Notes: generated by a model from the sequence alone, not told the origin. A DNA stretch of 37,513 nucleotides from Candidatus Omnitrophota bacterium (GCA_026387085.1 JAPLMK010000088.1:1-37513); one strand, 5' to 3'. Counted from the stretch's first letter, positions 26,644 to 36,343 are shown. Translations and numbers: made by a program.

Positions 26644-27992
26644 TGAGTTCCTGGGCAGAAGTTAACCTGAAGAAAGTTCCGGAAATCAAGGTATCGCCGC
26701 CCGGACCAAAGTCCCGGGAATACCATAATCGGGCCAGTAAATATATGAAGGGTTACTCCAGCCAAGTAAAACTCTTTCCGGTGGTTTTTGAGAAAGGACA
26801 TGGCGTCACCCTGAGCGATGTTGACGGCAACACCTACCTTGATTTTTCTTCCGGTATCTATGTAACCAGCCTGGGCCACTGCCATCCTAAAGTTAGCGAG
26901 GCGGTGGTAAAACACGCTAAGAACCTGATGAATTGCCATGACTTTACCACTCCAATCAAGATGAAGCTTTTAGAGAAGATGGCGCAGATTCTGCCGGGCG
27001 ACCTTTCCGGCATCCAGCTTTATGACAGCGGCACCACTGCGGTGGAAGCCGGCCTAAGGGCGATGAGGGCGGCCACCGGAAAATTTGAGTTCATCTCTTT
27101 CCACCGGGACTTTCACGGTAAGACGCTGGGCGCGGTGAGCCTGGCCGGCGTTGACAAGACCCAGGGTATGAGGGCGCCCGGTTTCTTTCTGGCGCCCCGG
27201 GGATACTGCTACCGGTGCGCCTTCAAGATGTCCTATCCGGAATGTAATCTTCACTGTGTTGATTATATTGAAACAGTTATCAAGAACGAAACGAGCGGTC
27301 AAGTGGCCGGTATAGTTCTGGAGCCAATTCAGGGTTGGGCCGGTTCTATCGTTCCGCCGGACGGCTGGATTCAGGGAATCCGAAAACTATGTGACAAGTA
27401 CGGAATACTTTTGATGGCCGACGAGGTCTTAACCTGCATGGCCCGGACCGGAAAGATGTTTGCCATGGAACACTGGAATACGGTGCCCGACGTGATAACC
27501 CTGGGCAAATCTTTCGGCAACGGTTTTCCGGTGACCGCTATGTGTGTTTCGGAAAAGTATAAAGAAAGTTTGGAAAAGATATCTGCTTCCACCAGTTACG
27601 GCGGAAACCCGATGGCCTGCGCGGCAGCCCTGGCTTCAATTGAAGTTATTGAAGAGGAAAATCTCTGCCAGCATTCAACGGAACTGGGTTGTTACATCCT
27701 CGGCCTGCTGGAAAAGATGAAGGAAAACCATCCTATTATCGGCGAGGTTCGGGGAAAGGGTTGCCTTCTGGGCATAGAACTGGTTAAGGACCGGAAAACG
27801 AAAGAACCTTTTGTGGAAGCCGGCCGGATGGTTTACCAGGAGGCGTTTAAGCGGGGCCTGGCCTGGGTACCGGCCGACCACATCCTGCGTCTTTCCCCGC
27901 CGATAATTATGGATAAAGAAACTGCGGCCAAAGGAGTTGAGATTATCGAAGAGGCGGTTAGTGTAACCGAACGCAAGTTATGCGCAACGTAA
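26643..27992 (+). CDS. Class III aminotransferase (GabT/ArgD-like)
   Basis: VDGNTYLDFSSGIYVTSLGHCHPKV, LMADEVLTCMARTG, DVITLGKSFGNGFP PLP-Lys motif. Confidence 0.95.
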   Translation: MSSWAEVNLKKVPEIKVSPPGPKSREYHNRASKYMKGYSSQVKLFPVVFEKGHGVTLSDVDGNTYLDFSSGIYVTSLGHCHPKVSEAVVKHAKNLMNCHDFTTPIKMKLLEKMAQILPGDLSGIQLYDSGTTAVEAGLRAMRAATGKFEFISFHRDFHGKTLGAVSLAGVDKTQGMRAPGFFLAPRGYCYRCAFKMSYPECNLHCVDYIETVIKNETSGQVAGIVLEPIQGWAGSIVPPDGWIQGIRKLCDKYGILLMADEVLTCMARTGKMFAMEHWNTVPDVITLGKSFGNGFPVTAMCVSEKYKESLEKISASTSYGGNPMACAAALASIEVIEEENLCQHSTELGCYILGLLEKMKENHPIIGEVRGKGCLLGIELVKDRKTKEPFVEAGRMVYQEAFKRGLAWVPADHILRLSPPIIMDKETAAKGVEIIEEAVSVTERKLCAT

Positions 27993-28019
27993 GAGGTTGT
28001 TTAGCGCCTTAATAGTATT

Positions 28020-30770
28020 TTATAACTGTTTGCAGGCATCCGCTAATTTCCGGTAGAAGGCCGGCGTGTCTTCAATTATCATCGAACATTCGGGCAAAGA
28101 ATCCAGCACCTCCGGATAATCATTCAGAATGCGCGGGTCAAAGATTATCACCGCGCCCCGGTCGGATTTGTTCCGGATAAGCCGGCCGAAGGACTGGCGC
28201 AGGCCGATGATTGCCAGCGGCAGGATATAGTCCTGGAAGGGCCGGCCGCCTTTTTTGCGAACCGCGTTCTGGCGGGCTTCTATCAGGGGGTCGGAACGGC
28301 TCGGGAAAGGCATCTTTTCAATCAGCACTGCCTTCAGTCCGGAAATGTCCACGCCTTCCTGAAAACTCTTAGAGCCTAATAACAACATATTTCCGCTTGC
28401 TCCTTTCAGTGTTTCCACTAGGAAATTGCGGTAACCGTCTATGTTCTGGCAGAGCACCGCCACCCCTGTTTTTTCCAGGTCTTCTTTTATCTTACCGTAA
28501 ACATCTTCCATCCGGGAACGCGCCGAAAAGAGCGCCAGTTGTTTGCCGCCCAGGGCCAGAGCCGTTCTTTTTATGCCTTCGGCCAGCGCGGAAACAAAGA
28601 TACCCGGGTGGTCGTTGTAGTCGTAGCGCTGGAAATTTCTGGGGATGGCCAGGATGGACTGATTGGAAAAGTCAAAAGGCGAATCAATTTTAGCAGTTGT
28701 GACGGCCGGTAGTCCGGCCAGGCCCATCCGGTTCAGGAAAAAATCAAACTTTCCGGATACGGTCAGGGTAGCCGAGGCGCAGACCAGGGTTTTTAGATTG
28801 GCAAAGAGGCGTTCGCGTAAAAAAAGGTCAACCTCCACCGGCATTGCCCGGGCGAGCCATGTCAGGGTTTGGCGTGACTGAGAGTTCCACGAGGTGTCCT
28901 TTTTGCGGGCAAAGGCAACGTAGTTTTCCTGCGGGCTGAAGACAAACGCCAGGTCTTCCCTAAGGTTTGTGAATTCCAGTTGGAGCCCGGACAGCACCAG
29001 TTTTCGCTCGGCCGATTCATCGGTTAGTTCGCCGGTCCGGTCGGAACTGATTTTTCCGAACTGCGCTTCCAATTCCTGCCAGGATATCTGAAAATTTTGC
29101 CGGGCAAGTTCAATCTCCGGCCAGCGGTTATCTTTCTTTAGGTTGTTAATATTTATCGTTCCGTATTCCGGCAGCAGCCGGACCATTCCGTTAGAAAACT
29201 GCTGCCAGAGCTTCCTTATTTCCGGTATCATTTTCCTGGTTTCAGCCGAAGCCCGGTTACGGTTTTTCTCGCCCGTCAGGAAAGCGCTGAGCTCCGAGAG
29301 GATTCCGATTACTTGTTCGCTTTCTATATCCCGGCTGTAACTTTCCGAAGCGGCGTCTTCGATGTTCTGGGCTTCGTCCAGGATAAGGTGTTGAAATTCC
29401 GGAAACCAGGCCGGTGGCGAAAGGGTCAGGGCGTGGTTGGAGATGATCAGGTCGGAATTTTCGGCGGCGATCCGCGCTTTTTGATAAAAACAACTTCGGT
29501 AAAAAGAACAGTTGCGGTTAAGGCAGGTCTTGGCGCTTCCTTTCATTTCATCCAGCCAGTTCTTCAGGTCGGGGAATCGTTGCTGCATAAAAGAGGATGT
29601 CTCCTCCAGAATGCCTTCTGCGCTTTTGTGGCGAAAAGAGAGCAGGTAGGCGAGCGCCGTCTCATTTTTAGGGAAGAGGCTGGGGTTGTTTTCGTAGATA
29701 TTATGGAACCGGCGCTGGCAGAAATAATTTTCTTTACCCAGCAGCCGGCTGGCGCGCCATTTTAAACCGGGCAGGTGTTCTTTCAGGAACGGGAGTTCTT
29801 TTTCCCAAACCTGGGTTTGAAGATTTCTGGTGTTGGTGGATATTACCACGTGCCGGCGGTTTGTCGTTGCGAAGATGAGGGCCGGAATCAGGTATGCCAG
29901 GGTTTTTCCTACGCCGGTCGGCGCTTCCACCACTAATTTCGTAGAATCATTAAAAGCGGCGCAGACCAGCTTCGCCATCTCTAACTGCTGGGGCCGGTGT
30001 TCGTAGTTAGCCAATTTCGTCAGGAACCCGTTTTTGTCCAAAAGACGGGTTATTTCCTCTTCTTTTAGCGGTACGGTGAATTCTTCCGGCTCGGCTTTTT
30101 CGCGCCAACCGTTTTCTTCGTTTACTTTTGAGTTTTTCTTTTCGGAGTGCGTCCCTTTTAAGTTTGCCGAAGAGATTTCCCGGAATAATTCCGACAAAAG
30201 CGGTTCTGTTCCGGCCACCAGCCGTGCCATATTTTCCAGCAATAAGCGGTCGCCCGGCTCTGCTCGGTCAATGACCGCCCAGAGGAGCTTAAAGGTTTGC
30301 CGGGCGTCAGAAAGGCTGCGGTGCGCTTCGGTTTCATTGAAAAATTTCTGGGCCAGGACCCGCAGGCTGTAGTGCTTTTCAACCGGCAGGATTAAAGCGG
30401 TCAGAATTGCGGTGTCCAGGGTCTGGTTGGGCAAATCAAGGCCGGCGGCTTTTAAGAAGGAAAGGTCAAAATTGAGGTTGTGGCCGACCAGCGGACAATC
30501 GCCGATAAATTCCCGTAATTCGCCGAGGACGGACTGCAATTCCCGGCCTTTTTCTGAAACTTCCGCTTCGGTAATGCCGGTGAGCCGGACGACAAACGAT
30601 GGAATTGGTATGCCGGGCGTGACCAGGGCTTCAAATTCGGCTACTTCTTTCCGGCCTTTTGTCTTCAGGGCGCCGATCTCGATAATCCGGTCCTGGTTTG
30701 AGTTAAGCCCGGTTGTTTCCAGGTCCAGAAACACCACTGTTTTATCCGGCCAAATCAAATTTTTTGTCAT
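28020..30770 (-). CDS. dinG: DnaQ-type exonuclease fused to DinG-family helicase
   Basis: N-terminal VVFLDLETTGLNSNQDRIIEIGA; Walker A VEAPTGVGKTLAYLIPAL; Fe-S-type cysteines (YFCQRRF ... CLNRNCSFYRSCFYQKA); LILDEAQNIED; GSKSFQEGVDISG. Start MTKNLIW at 30770. Confidence 0.93.
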   Translation of the reverse strand: MTKNLIWPDKTVVFLDLETTGLNSNQDRIIEIGALKTKGRKEVAEFEALVTPGIPIPSFVVRLTGITEAEVSEKGRELQSVLGELREFIGDCPLVGHNLNFDLSFLKAAGLDLPNQTLDTAILTALILPVEKHYSLRVLAQKFFNETEAHRSLSDARQTFKLLWAVIDRAEPGDRLLLENMARLVAGTEPLLSELFREISSANLKGTHSEKKNSKVNEENGWREKAEPEEFTVPLKEEEITRLLDKNGFLTKLANYEHRPQQLEMAKLVCAAFNDSTKLVVEAPTGVGKTLAYLIPALIFATTNRRHVVISTNTRNLQTQVWEKELPFLKEHLPGLKWRASRLLGKENYFCQRRFHNIYENNPSLFPKNETALAYLLSFRHKSAEGILEETSSFMQQRFPDLKNWLDEMKGSAKTCLNRNCSFYRSCFYQKARIAAENSDLIISNHALTLSPPAWFPEFQHLILDEAQNIEDAASESYSRDIESEQVIGILSELSAFLTGEKNRNRASAETRKMIPEIRKLWQQFSNGMVRLLPEYGTININNLKKDNRWPEIELARQNFQISWQELEAQFGKISSDRTGELTDESAERKLVLSGLQLEFTNLREDLAFVFSPQENYVAFARKKDTSWNSQSRQTLTWLARAMPVEVDLFLRERLFANLKTLVCASATLTVSGKFDFFLNRMGLAGLPAVTTAKIDSPFDFSNQSILAIPRNFQRYDYNDHPGIFVSALAEGIKRTALALGGKQLALFSARSRMEDVYGKIKEDLEKTGVAVLCQNIDGYRNFLVETLKGASGNMLLLGSKSFQEGVDISGLKAVLIEKMPFPSRSDPLIEARQNAVRKKGGRPFQDYILPLAIIGLRQSFGRLIRNKSDRGAVIIFDPRILNDYPEVLDSLPECSMIIEDTPAFYRKLADACKQL

Positions 30771-30843
30771 TGCGTTACACCCGCCATATTTTCTATTATA
30801 ACCGCTAGCGTAAGGCGCAGGCAATCAGTCCGACGTTGTTGTT

Positions 30844-30872
30844 TTGACGCCGAATGGTAAATCAGATAAAAT
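30844..30872 (+). promoter_or_regulatory. Putative promoter upstream of the mttB-like operon
   Basis: TTGACG, 17-bp spacer, TAAAAT; SD-like aagga before ATG 30928. Confidence 0.65.
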
Positions 30873-30927
30873 ATTTAGGTAGATGATAGTTTATTGAGCA
30901 ACTAAAAAGTACGAAGGAAACGGGAAA

Positions 30928-32349
30928 ATGAAACTTTCAAAGTTGACTGTTCTCTCAGAAGCGGAAATTAAGGAGATTCACGAAGCAACGCTGGATATTC
31001 TGGAAAATTGCGGAGTGAAAATAAATAACTCCAAAATGTTTTCTTTCCTCCGGGAGCGTGGCCTTAAAGCAGACCGCGAAAGTCAAATTGTCCGGTTTTC
31101 CCGTAATTGCATTGGAGATGCCTTAAGCAGCATTCCGGCAAAATTTGAAGTTTTTGACCGTGAAGGCAAATTTTCTTTTCTCCTGGGGGACGGGGTGTCA
31201 AAGATCGGCGCCGGTCACAACGCGGTCTTCTGGGCTGACTCCGACACCGGAAAAACCCGGCCTTCTACCGTAGCGGATGTGGAACTTTTCAGCCGTATTT
31301 GCGAAAAACTGCCGGATATAGATGTAATCGGAATTCCGGTCATGCCCCAGGATGTCCCGAATCCGAAAGCGAGCTTGCTTTATGGAGTTAAGGCGTGTAT
31401 TGAAAACAGCAAAAAACCGATATTCTTTTCCACGGACCGGCCGGAAACAAATCTGGCGGTTATCAAGATGCTCTCGGCTGTTTTTGCCGGAGACATCAAG
31501 AGACAGGCTTACGGCATCAGCCAACTTTCTTCAACCAGCCCGCTCTCCTGGGAAGATGGGGTTCTGGAAGCGATTATGGAAACAGTGGATAACGGCGTAC
31601 CGCTCGCTATTTTGCCGGAGCCGAACGCCGGTGTCTCCTGTCCGTATACTCTGGCCGGACTTCTGACTATGAATAATGCGGAATGCCTGTCCGGACTGGT
31701 GATGGCTCAGATGTTGAAACCCGGCGCCAAAGTTATGTACGCCAATTCCTGGACCACTACCGATATGCGCAGTGGAGCGGCGCTGGTTGGTTCCGCGGAA
31801 ACTACTGTCTGCCGTATCGCCGGCGCGCAATTAGCCGGATTTTACCGCGTGCCTTCCCACACTACCGCCCCCAATTCCGACAACCATGCTCACGATGAGC
31901 AAAACTCATGGGAAAAAACCTTAAGTCTTTTTGCTTCTGTAGCTGCCGGCAATGACTTGATTGTAAATTGCGGCATGTTTGCCACCGGCATGACCTTCAG
32001 CCACGAACAATTGCTCATGGATGAAGAAATGGCCGCAACGACCAGGCGTGTTTCCGCCGGAATCAGCGTCAGCCGGGAGACCATCGCCCAAGACCTGATC
32101 AAAGAGGTTGGACCAGCCGGTAAAACATATCTTGACGAAGCGCACACGTTAAAATGGCTTCGTTCCGCTGAGTATTATGTGCCGGGCCTGGCGGTGCGCG
32201 GTCCGCGCGCTTCCTGGGAAGCAGCCGGAAGTAAAGATATCTATCGGTTAGCCTGCGAAAAGGTCAACAGATACAAGTCACTTTCCGGGAGTCCGTTGGG
32301 AGCAAAGCAAAAAGACCTTCTGGCAGAGATAATTAAAAATTTTAAATAG
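30928..32349 (+). CDS. MttB/MtgB-superfamily (trimethylamine methyltransferase-like) protein, non-pyrrolysine
   Basis: LSEAEIKEIHEATLDILENCGVKI..., TTTDMRSGAALVGSAETTVCRIAGAQLAGFYRVPSHTTAPNSDNHAHDEQNSWEKTLS... Continuous 473-aa ORF. Confidence 0.88.
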   Translation: MKLSKLTVLSEAEIKEIHEATLDILENCGVKINNSKMFSFLRERGLKADRESQIVRFSRNCIGDALSSIPAKFEVFDREGKFSFLLGDGVSKIGAGHNAVFWADSDTGKTRPSTVADVELFSRICEKLPDIDVIGIPVMPQDVPNPKASLLYGVKACIENSKKPIFFSTDRPETNLAVIKMLSAVFAGDIKRQAYGISQLSSTSPLSWEDGVLEAIMETVDNGVPLAILPEPNAGVSCPYTLAGLLTMNNAECLSGLVMAQMLKPGAKVMYANSWTTTDMRSGAALVGSAETTVCRIAGAQLAGFYRVPSHTTAPNSDNHAHDEQNSWEKTLSLFASVAAGNDLIVNCGMFATGMTFSHEQLLMDEEMAATTRRVSAGISVSRETIAQDLIKEVGPAGKTYLDEAHTLKWLRSAEYYVPGLAVRGPRASWEAAGSKDIYRLACEKVNRYKSLSGSPLGAKQKDLLAEIIKNFK

Positions 32350-32352
32350 GCG

Positions 32353-33640
32353 ATGATTATGGAAAAATTAGCAATTAACGGCGGGCCTAAAGCAAAAATA
32401 ACCCCTAACATTCCGATGTATCCGGGCGGTCTGGAAATCGGGGAGGCAGAGAAGAAAGAAGTTATGGAAACGCTGGACCGTAAATATCTCTTTCGTTATT
32501 ACGGCCCCAAAGAGTATCCCTCCAAGGTGGCGGAACTGGAAAAAAGGTTTACGGAAACGTTTGGCAGTAAATATGCGCTGGCGGTTAATTCTTGCACCTC
32601 CGCCCTTATCAGCAGCATGGTGGCGGTTGAAGCCGGCCCGGGCAGCGAGGTTATCGTGCCCGGTTATACTTTCTTTGCTTCCTGCGCGGCAATTATCGCC
32701 GCCAAAGCTGTGCCGGTAATCTGCGAGGTTGACGATACGCTGACGATGGACCCCGCGGATCTGGAGAAGAAGATAAATAAAAATACCAAGGCGGTCATCG
32801 CTGTCCACATGCGCGGGGTACCATGCGACATGGACCGGATAACCGATATTTGCCGGAAAAAAGGAGTCAGTTTAATTGAAGACGTTGCCCAGTCCTGCGG
32901 CGGAAGTTACCAACCAAGGGAAAAAACTGGGTACTTTCGGCGATATCGGGTGTTTCAGTTTTCAGTATCACAAAATTATTACCGCCGGTGAGGGCGGAAT
33001 GTGCCTGACTGATAACGAAAGGTTATATAACCGGCTGATGGCTTACCATGATACGGCCGCCTGCTGGCGTCCGGACCGGTTCGGGATGCCCCGCTATGAG
33101 GGAGAGGTCTTTTGCGGAGTCAACTACCGCATGGGCGAACTTTCCGGAGCGGTGCTGCTTGCCCAGTTTGGCCGGTTGGAGGGGCTCCTTTCCGGGATGC
33201 GAACGCATAAAAAACGGATAAAAGACCAGATAAAAGGATTGAAGGGCATCACTTTTCGCCGGCTTAACGATGAGGCAGGAGATACCGCCATCTCCCTGGT
33301 CTTTTTTCTGGACGGAAAAGAAAAAGTCAAACCTTTTGTGGAAGCGCTTAACGCGGAAGGCATAAACGCCGGCGGTATTTTTGATAATACGGTTCCCGAC
33401 TGGCACATTTATGCCCACTGGAAACATATTATGGACAAGGTGACGCCTACCAAGGAAGGCTGTCCCTATACCTGTCCCTACCACCAGGGAAAACCGGTCG
33501 AGTACAGCCCGGATATGTGTCCCAGGACTCTGGAGTATCTCTCCCGTTCCGTCCATCTTGACATTCCGGCGCAACTGACCGCGGAAGATTGCGATATGAT
33601 TGCCAAAGGCATTCGTAAAGTAGCCGAAACCTTACTTTAA
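32353..33640 (+). pseudogene. DegT/DnrJ/EryC1/StrS aminotransferase, frameshifted by a 4-bp tandem duplication
   Basis: ORFs 32353-32991 and 32876-33640 are the two halves: ...GVSLIEDVAQSCGGSY | QGKKLGTFGDIGCFSFQYHKIITAGEGGMCLTDNE. Removing one CCAA from CCAACCAA (32910-32917) restores a 428-codon frame including stop. Confidence 0.88.
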
Positions 33641-33656
33641 AAAAGAAAGGATTATT

Positions 33657-34493
33657 ATGCTGAAACTTGATGTTTGCCTGGAATTGGTTTTTATAGATTT
33701 GCCGGTTGAAGAGCGGATACGGCGGATAGCCGCGGCCGGTTATGATTGCGTGGAGATGTGGTTTCACGATTGTACTTTTGACGGAAAGGCCTGTTCCGCC
33801 CCGGCGAAAGATTTTAGGGCTATTGCCGGCGTTATGAAGGAGACCGGGGTAACCGTCAACAGCCTGGTCGTTAATGCCCCGCCCGGTAACCTGGGCGGGT
33901 CGCTGGTTAAACCGGAAGACCGGGAGATCTATTTTGAACGGCTCAAGACCGTTATTCCGATAGCCAAATCCATCGGCTGCGATAAAGCGGTTACCTGCAC
34001 CGGAAACGAGGTTTCCGGCTTGTCGCGCTCCCAAATGAGAAAGAGTATTATTGAGACGCTCGGCCCGGCCGCGCGGATAGCCGAACAGAACAGTATTACT
34101 TTACTGCTGGAACCTCTTAATACCCATCTTGACCATCCCGGATATTTCTTGAATTCAGCCGGAGAGGGAGCCGAAATTGTCCGGGAGGTTAACAGTCCGA
34201 ACCTGAAGCTGGTCTACGATATTTACCATATGCAGATTATGGAAGGGAACCTCCTGGCGTTTATTGAAAAGAACCTGGATGTCATCGGCCATTTCCATGC
34301 GGCCGGTGTCCCGGGACGGAACGAACTTTTTAAGTCCGAAGTTGATTACCGGTTTATACTTTCCCGGATTGAGGAGATGGGATATAAAGGCCGCGTCGGC
34401 TTGGAGTACTTCCCGTCCATGCCTGACCAGGGCGCTTCGTTAGCCGCCATTAAAGATTATTTAACGGGTAACGTAAATTATGGAAGGGGCTAA
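33657..34493 (+). CDS. Sugar phosphate isomerase/epimerase (xylose isomerase-like TIM barrel, hydroxypyruvate isomerase-like)
   Basis: RIRRIAAAGYDCVEMWFHDC, LLLEPLNTHLDHPGYFLNSAGEGAEIVREVNSPNLKLVYDIYHMQIMEGNL, GHFHAAGVPGRNE, GRVGLEYFPS. Confidence 0.92.
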   Translation: MLKLDVCLELVFIDLPVEERIRRIAAAGYDCVEMWFHDCTFDGKACSAPAKDFRAIAGVMKETGVTVNSLVVNAPPGNLGGSLVKPEDREIYFERLKTVIPIAKSIGCDKAVTCTGNEVSGLSRSQMRKSIIETLGPAARIAEQNSITLLLEPLNTHLDHPGYFLNSAGEGAEIVREVNSPNLKLVYDIYHMQIMEGNLLAFIEKNLDVIGHFHAAGVPGRNELFKSEVDYRFILSRIEEMGYKGRVGLEYFPSMPDQGASLAAIKDYLTGNVNYGRG

Positions 34494-34494
34494 A

Positions 34495-35661
34495 ATGAAA
34501 AAATACCGGGTTGCGGTTATCGGAACCGGATACATCGGAGCGGTTCACTGCGAGCAGTTGCTGCGCCTGCCCAATGTTATGCTGGCCGGAGTCGCGGACA
34601 AGAACCCTCGCCTGGCTTCTGAGGCGGCGCAACAGTTTGGCGCGGAAAAGATATACCAAAATGCCGGGGAGGTTATCGCCGACCGCACGATTGATGTCAT
34701 CCACAACTGCACCCCCAACAACCTCCATTACGAAATCAACAAACAGGCGCTGGAATCCGGCAAACAGGTCTTCTCGGAAAAGCCGCTGGCTCTTTCTGCG
34801 AAAGAGTCGTCGGAACTGACCCGGCTGGCGGAAAAGAAAAAGGCGGTTACCGGAATAAATTTCTGTTACCGGTATTATCCGGTGGTTCAGGAGGCAGCGG
34901 TACGAATAGCCAGGGGGGAGATTGGAACTGTCTACAACATTATGGGCAATTACCTGCAGGATTGGCTCCTTTATCCGACCGATTATTCCTGGCGGCTTGA
35001 TGCCTCGATGTCCGGCGCTTCTAATATTGTGGGCGATTTGGGCAGCCACTGGTGCGACCTGGCCCAGTTTGTTTCGGGGTTGAAGATTACCGAGGTAATG
35101 GCGGAATTAAAAACAATTTTACCGGTCCGGAAACGGCCCAAAAATAAAGAAACCCTGACTTTTTCAGCCGCCACGGACAGTGAATATGAAGATGTGAAAA
35201 TCTCGCTGGATGAATATTGCGCTTTACTCCTGCGTTTTGATAACGGCGCTTCCGGAACTTTTACCACTTCGGAGTTAGCGGCCGGGCGGAAATGCAATAT
35301 CGACCTTCAGGTTTATGGTTCGGAAAGCTCCCTGGCCTGGAACCATGAACGTTCCGCGGAACTCTGGCTTGGTCACCGGGATAAACCCAATCAAATATTT
35401 TTTGAGTCGCCCAACCTTCAGGCGCCGGAGACCAGGCGTTTCGCCCGGCTTCCTTCCGGACATCCGATGGGTTACATGGATGCAATCTTGAACTTATTCC
35501 GGGACTTTTATCAGGCGATTGAACTGAAAGAAGAAGATAAGAAACCGGATTTCCGTCTACCCGATTTTCAGGCCGGGCACGAAGAGATGCTCATCCTGGA
35601 GGCGGCAATTCGTTCCCGGGAAAGCGGCGCCTGGGCGAAGATAGGCAGCGCAAATATTTAA
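34495..35661 (+). CDS. Gfo/Idh/MocA family oxidoreductase
   Basis: YRVAVIGTGYIGAVHCEQLLRLPNVML, VIHNCTPNNLHYEINKQALESGKQVFSEKPLALS. Confidence 0.95.
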   Translation: MKKYRVAVIGTGYIGAVHCEQLLRLPNVMLAGVADKNPRLASEAAQQFGAEKIYQNAGEVIADRTIDVIHNCTPNNLHYEINKQALESGKQVFSEKPLALSAKESSELTRLAEKKKAVTGINFCYRYYPVVQEAAVRIARGEIGTVYNIMGNYLQDWLLYPTDYSWRLDASMSGASNIVGDLGSHWCDLAQFVSGLKITEVMAELKTILPVRKRPKNKETLTFSAATDSEYEDVKISLDEYCALLLRFDNGASGTFTTSELAAGRKCNIDLQVYGSESSLAWNHERSAELWLGHRDKPNQIFFESPNLQAPETRRFARLPSGHPMGYMDAILNLFRDFYQAIELKEEDKKPDFRLPDFQAGHEEMLILEAAIRSRESGAWAKIGSANI

Positions 35662-35749
35662 AAAGGTCTTTATTATGAAAGAGATTACCCAATGGTTATA
35701 TGTTGCGCCGGCTCTCGTTTTTAAAGCCATTTCCGGGCAGGATAATTTT

Positions 35750-36343
35750 CATGACAGCGACTGGAGGGCAGTTGATTAGGGGCAGGCCGTTTTATCGTTG
35801 TTGGGATTTCTGGCTCCTGGCGGGCTTGCTTCTGTTGATAAATTATCCGCTCTTTTTGGGCGGAAACACCACCCGCTGGGCTTTTTATCCCGGCCTGGTA
35901 AAGCAAGGGGAATGGTGGCGCATCTTTACCGGGTTGTTTGCCCACATCTCCTGGTATCACCTTCTTTTAGACGGCCTGCCTTTTTTTCTGGTGTACCTGT
36001 CCCTGGATGAGAAAAGAATTTTCTGCCGTTTGTTCTATGTTATTTGCGCGGATTGTCCGGTATTACTTACGGGATAACCGCGCTCGGAGCGCTGGAGATG
36101 GTTTTCCGCGAAAAGAAGGAGAAAACCGACAGGATAATCGGGGCGGCTGTCTTCGCGTTCCTGCTTGTGATGGTAGCTTTTGAAACCATTACCGGAAAGT
36201 TCCCCTTTAGTTTTCTCCTTTTCGGCATGATGGGTACGCCCATTCTTGTTTGTCACGCCGGCGGTATCGCCGGCGTGATTATTGCCTACGCTTTAGTGAA
36301 AATAATAAATTCAAGAACTAAAAAAAACATAGCCCCGGCGTGA
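35750..36343 (+). pseudogene. Rhomboid-family (rhombosortase-like) membrane protease, frameshifted
   Basis: First frame (35700-36077): QGEWWRIFTGLFAHISWYHLLLDGLPFF. Second frame (36044-36343): RGLSGITYGITALGALEM (GxSG) and CHAGGIAGVIIAYAL (HxxGxxxG). Frames differ by a single-register shift near 36035-36050. Confidence 0.75.

Noticed and set aside
30928-32349. Pyrrolysine (in-frame UAG) in the MttB-like gene
   Set aside because: The ORF is continuous with no internal stop, so it belongs to the non-Pyl MttB/MtgB group; no pyl genes in the window.
33447-34034. Minus-strand 195-aa ORF across degT/isomerase junction
   Set aside because: Antisense to two well-supported coding regions; no family resemblance.
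35675-35779. 34-aa ORF MKEITQWLYVAPALVFKAISGQDNFHDSDWRAVD before the rhomboid
   Set aside because: Has an ATG but no supporting homology, and overlaps the probable rhomboid start in another frame.
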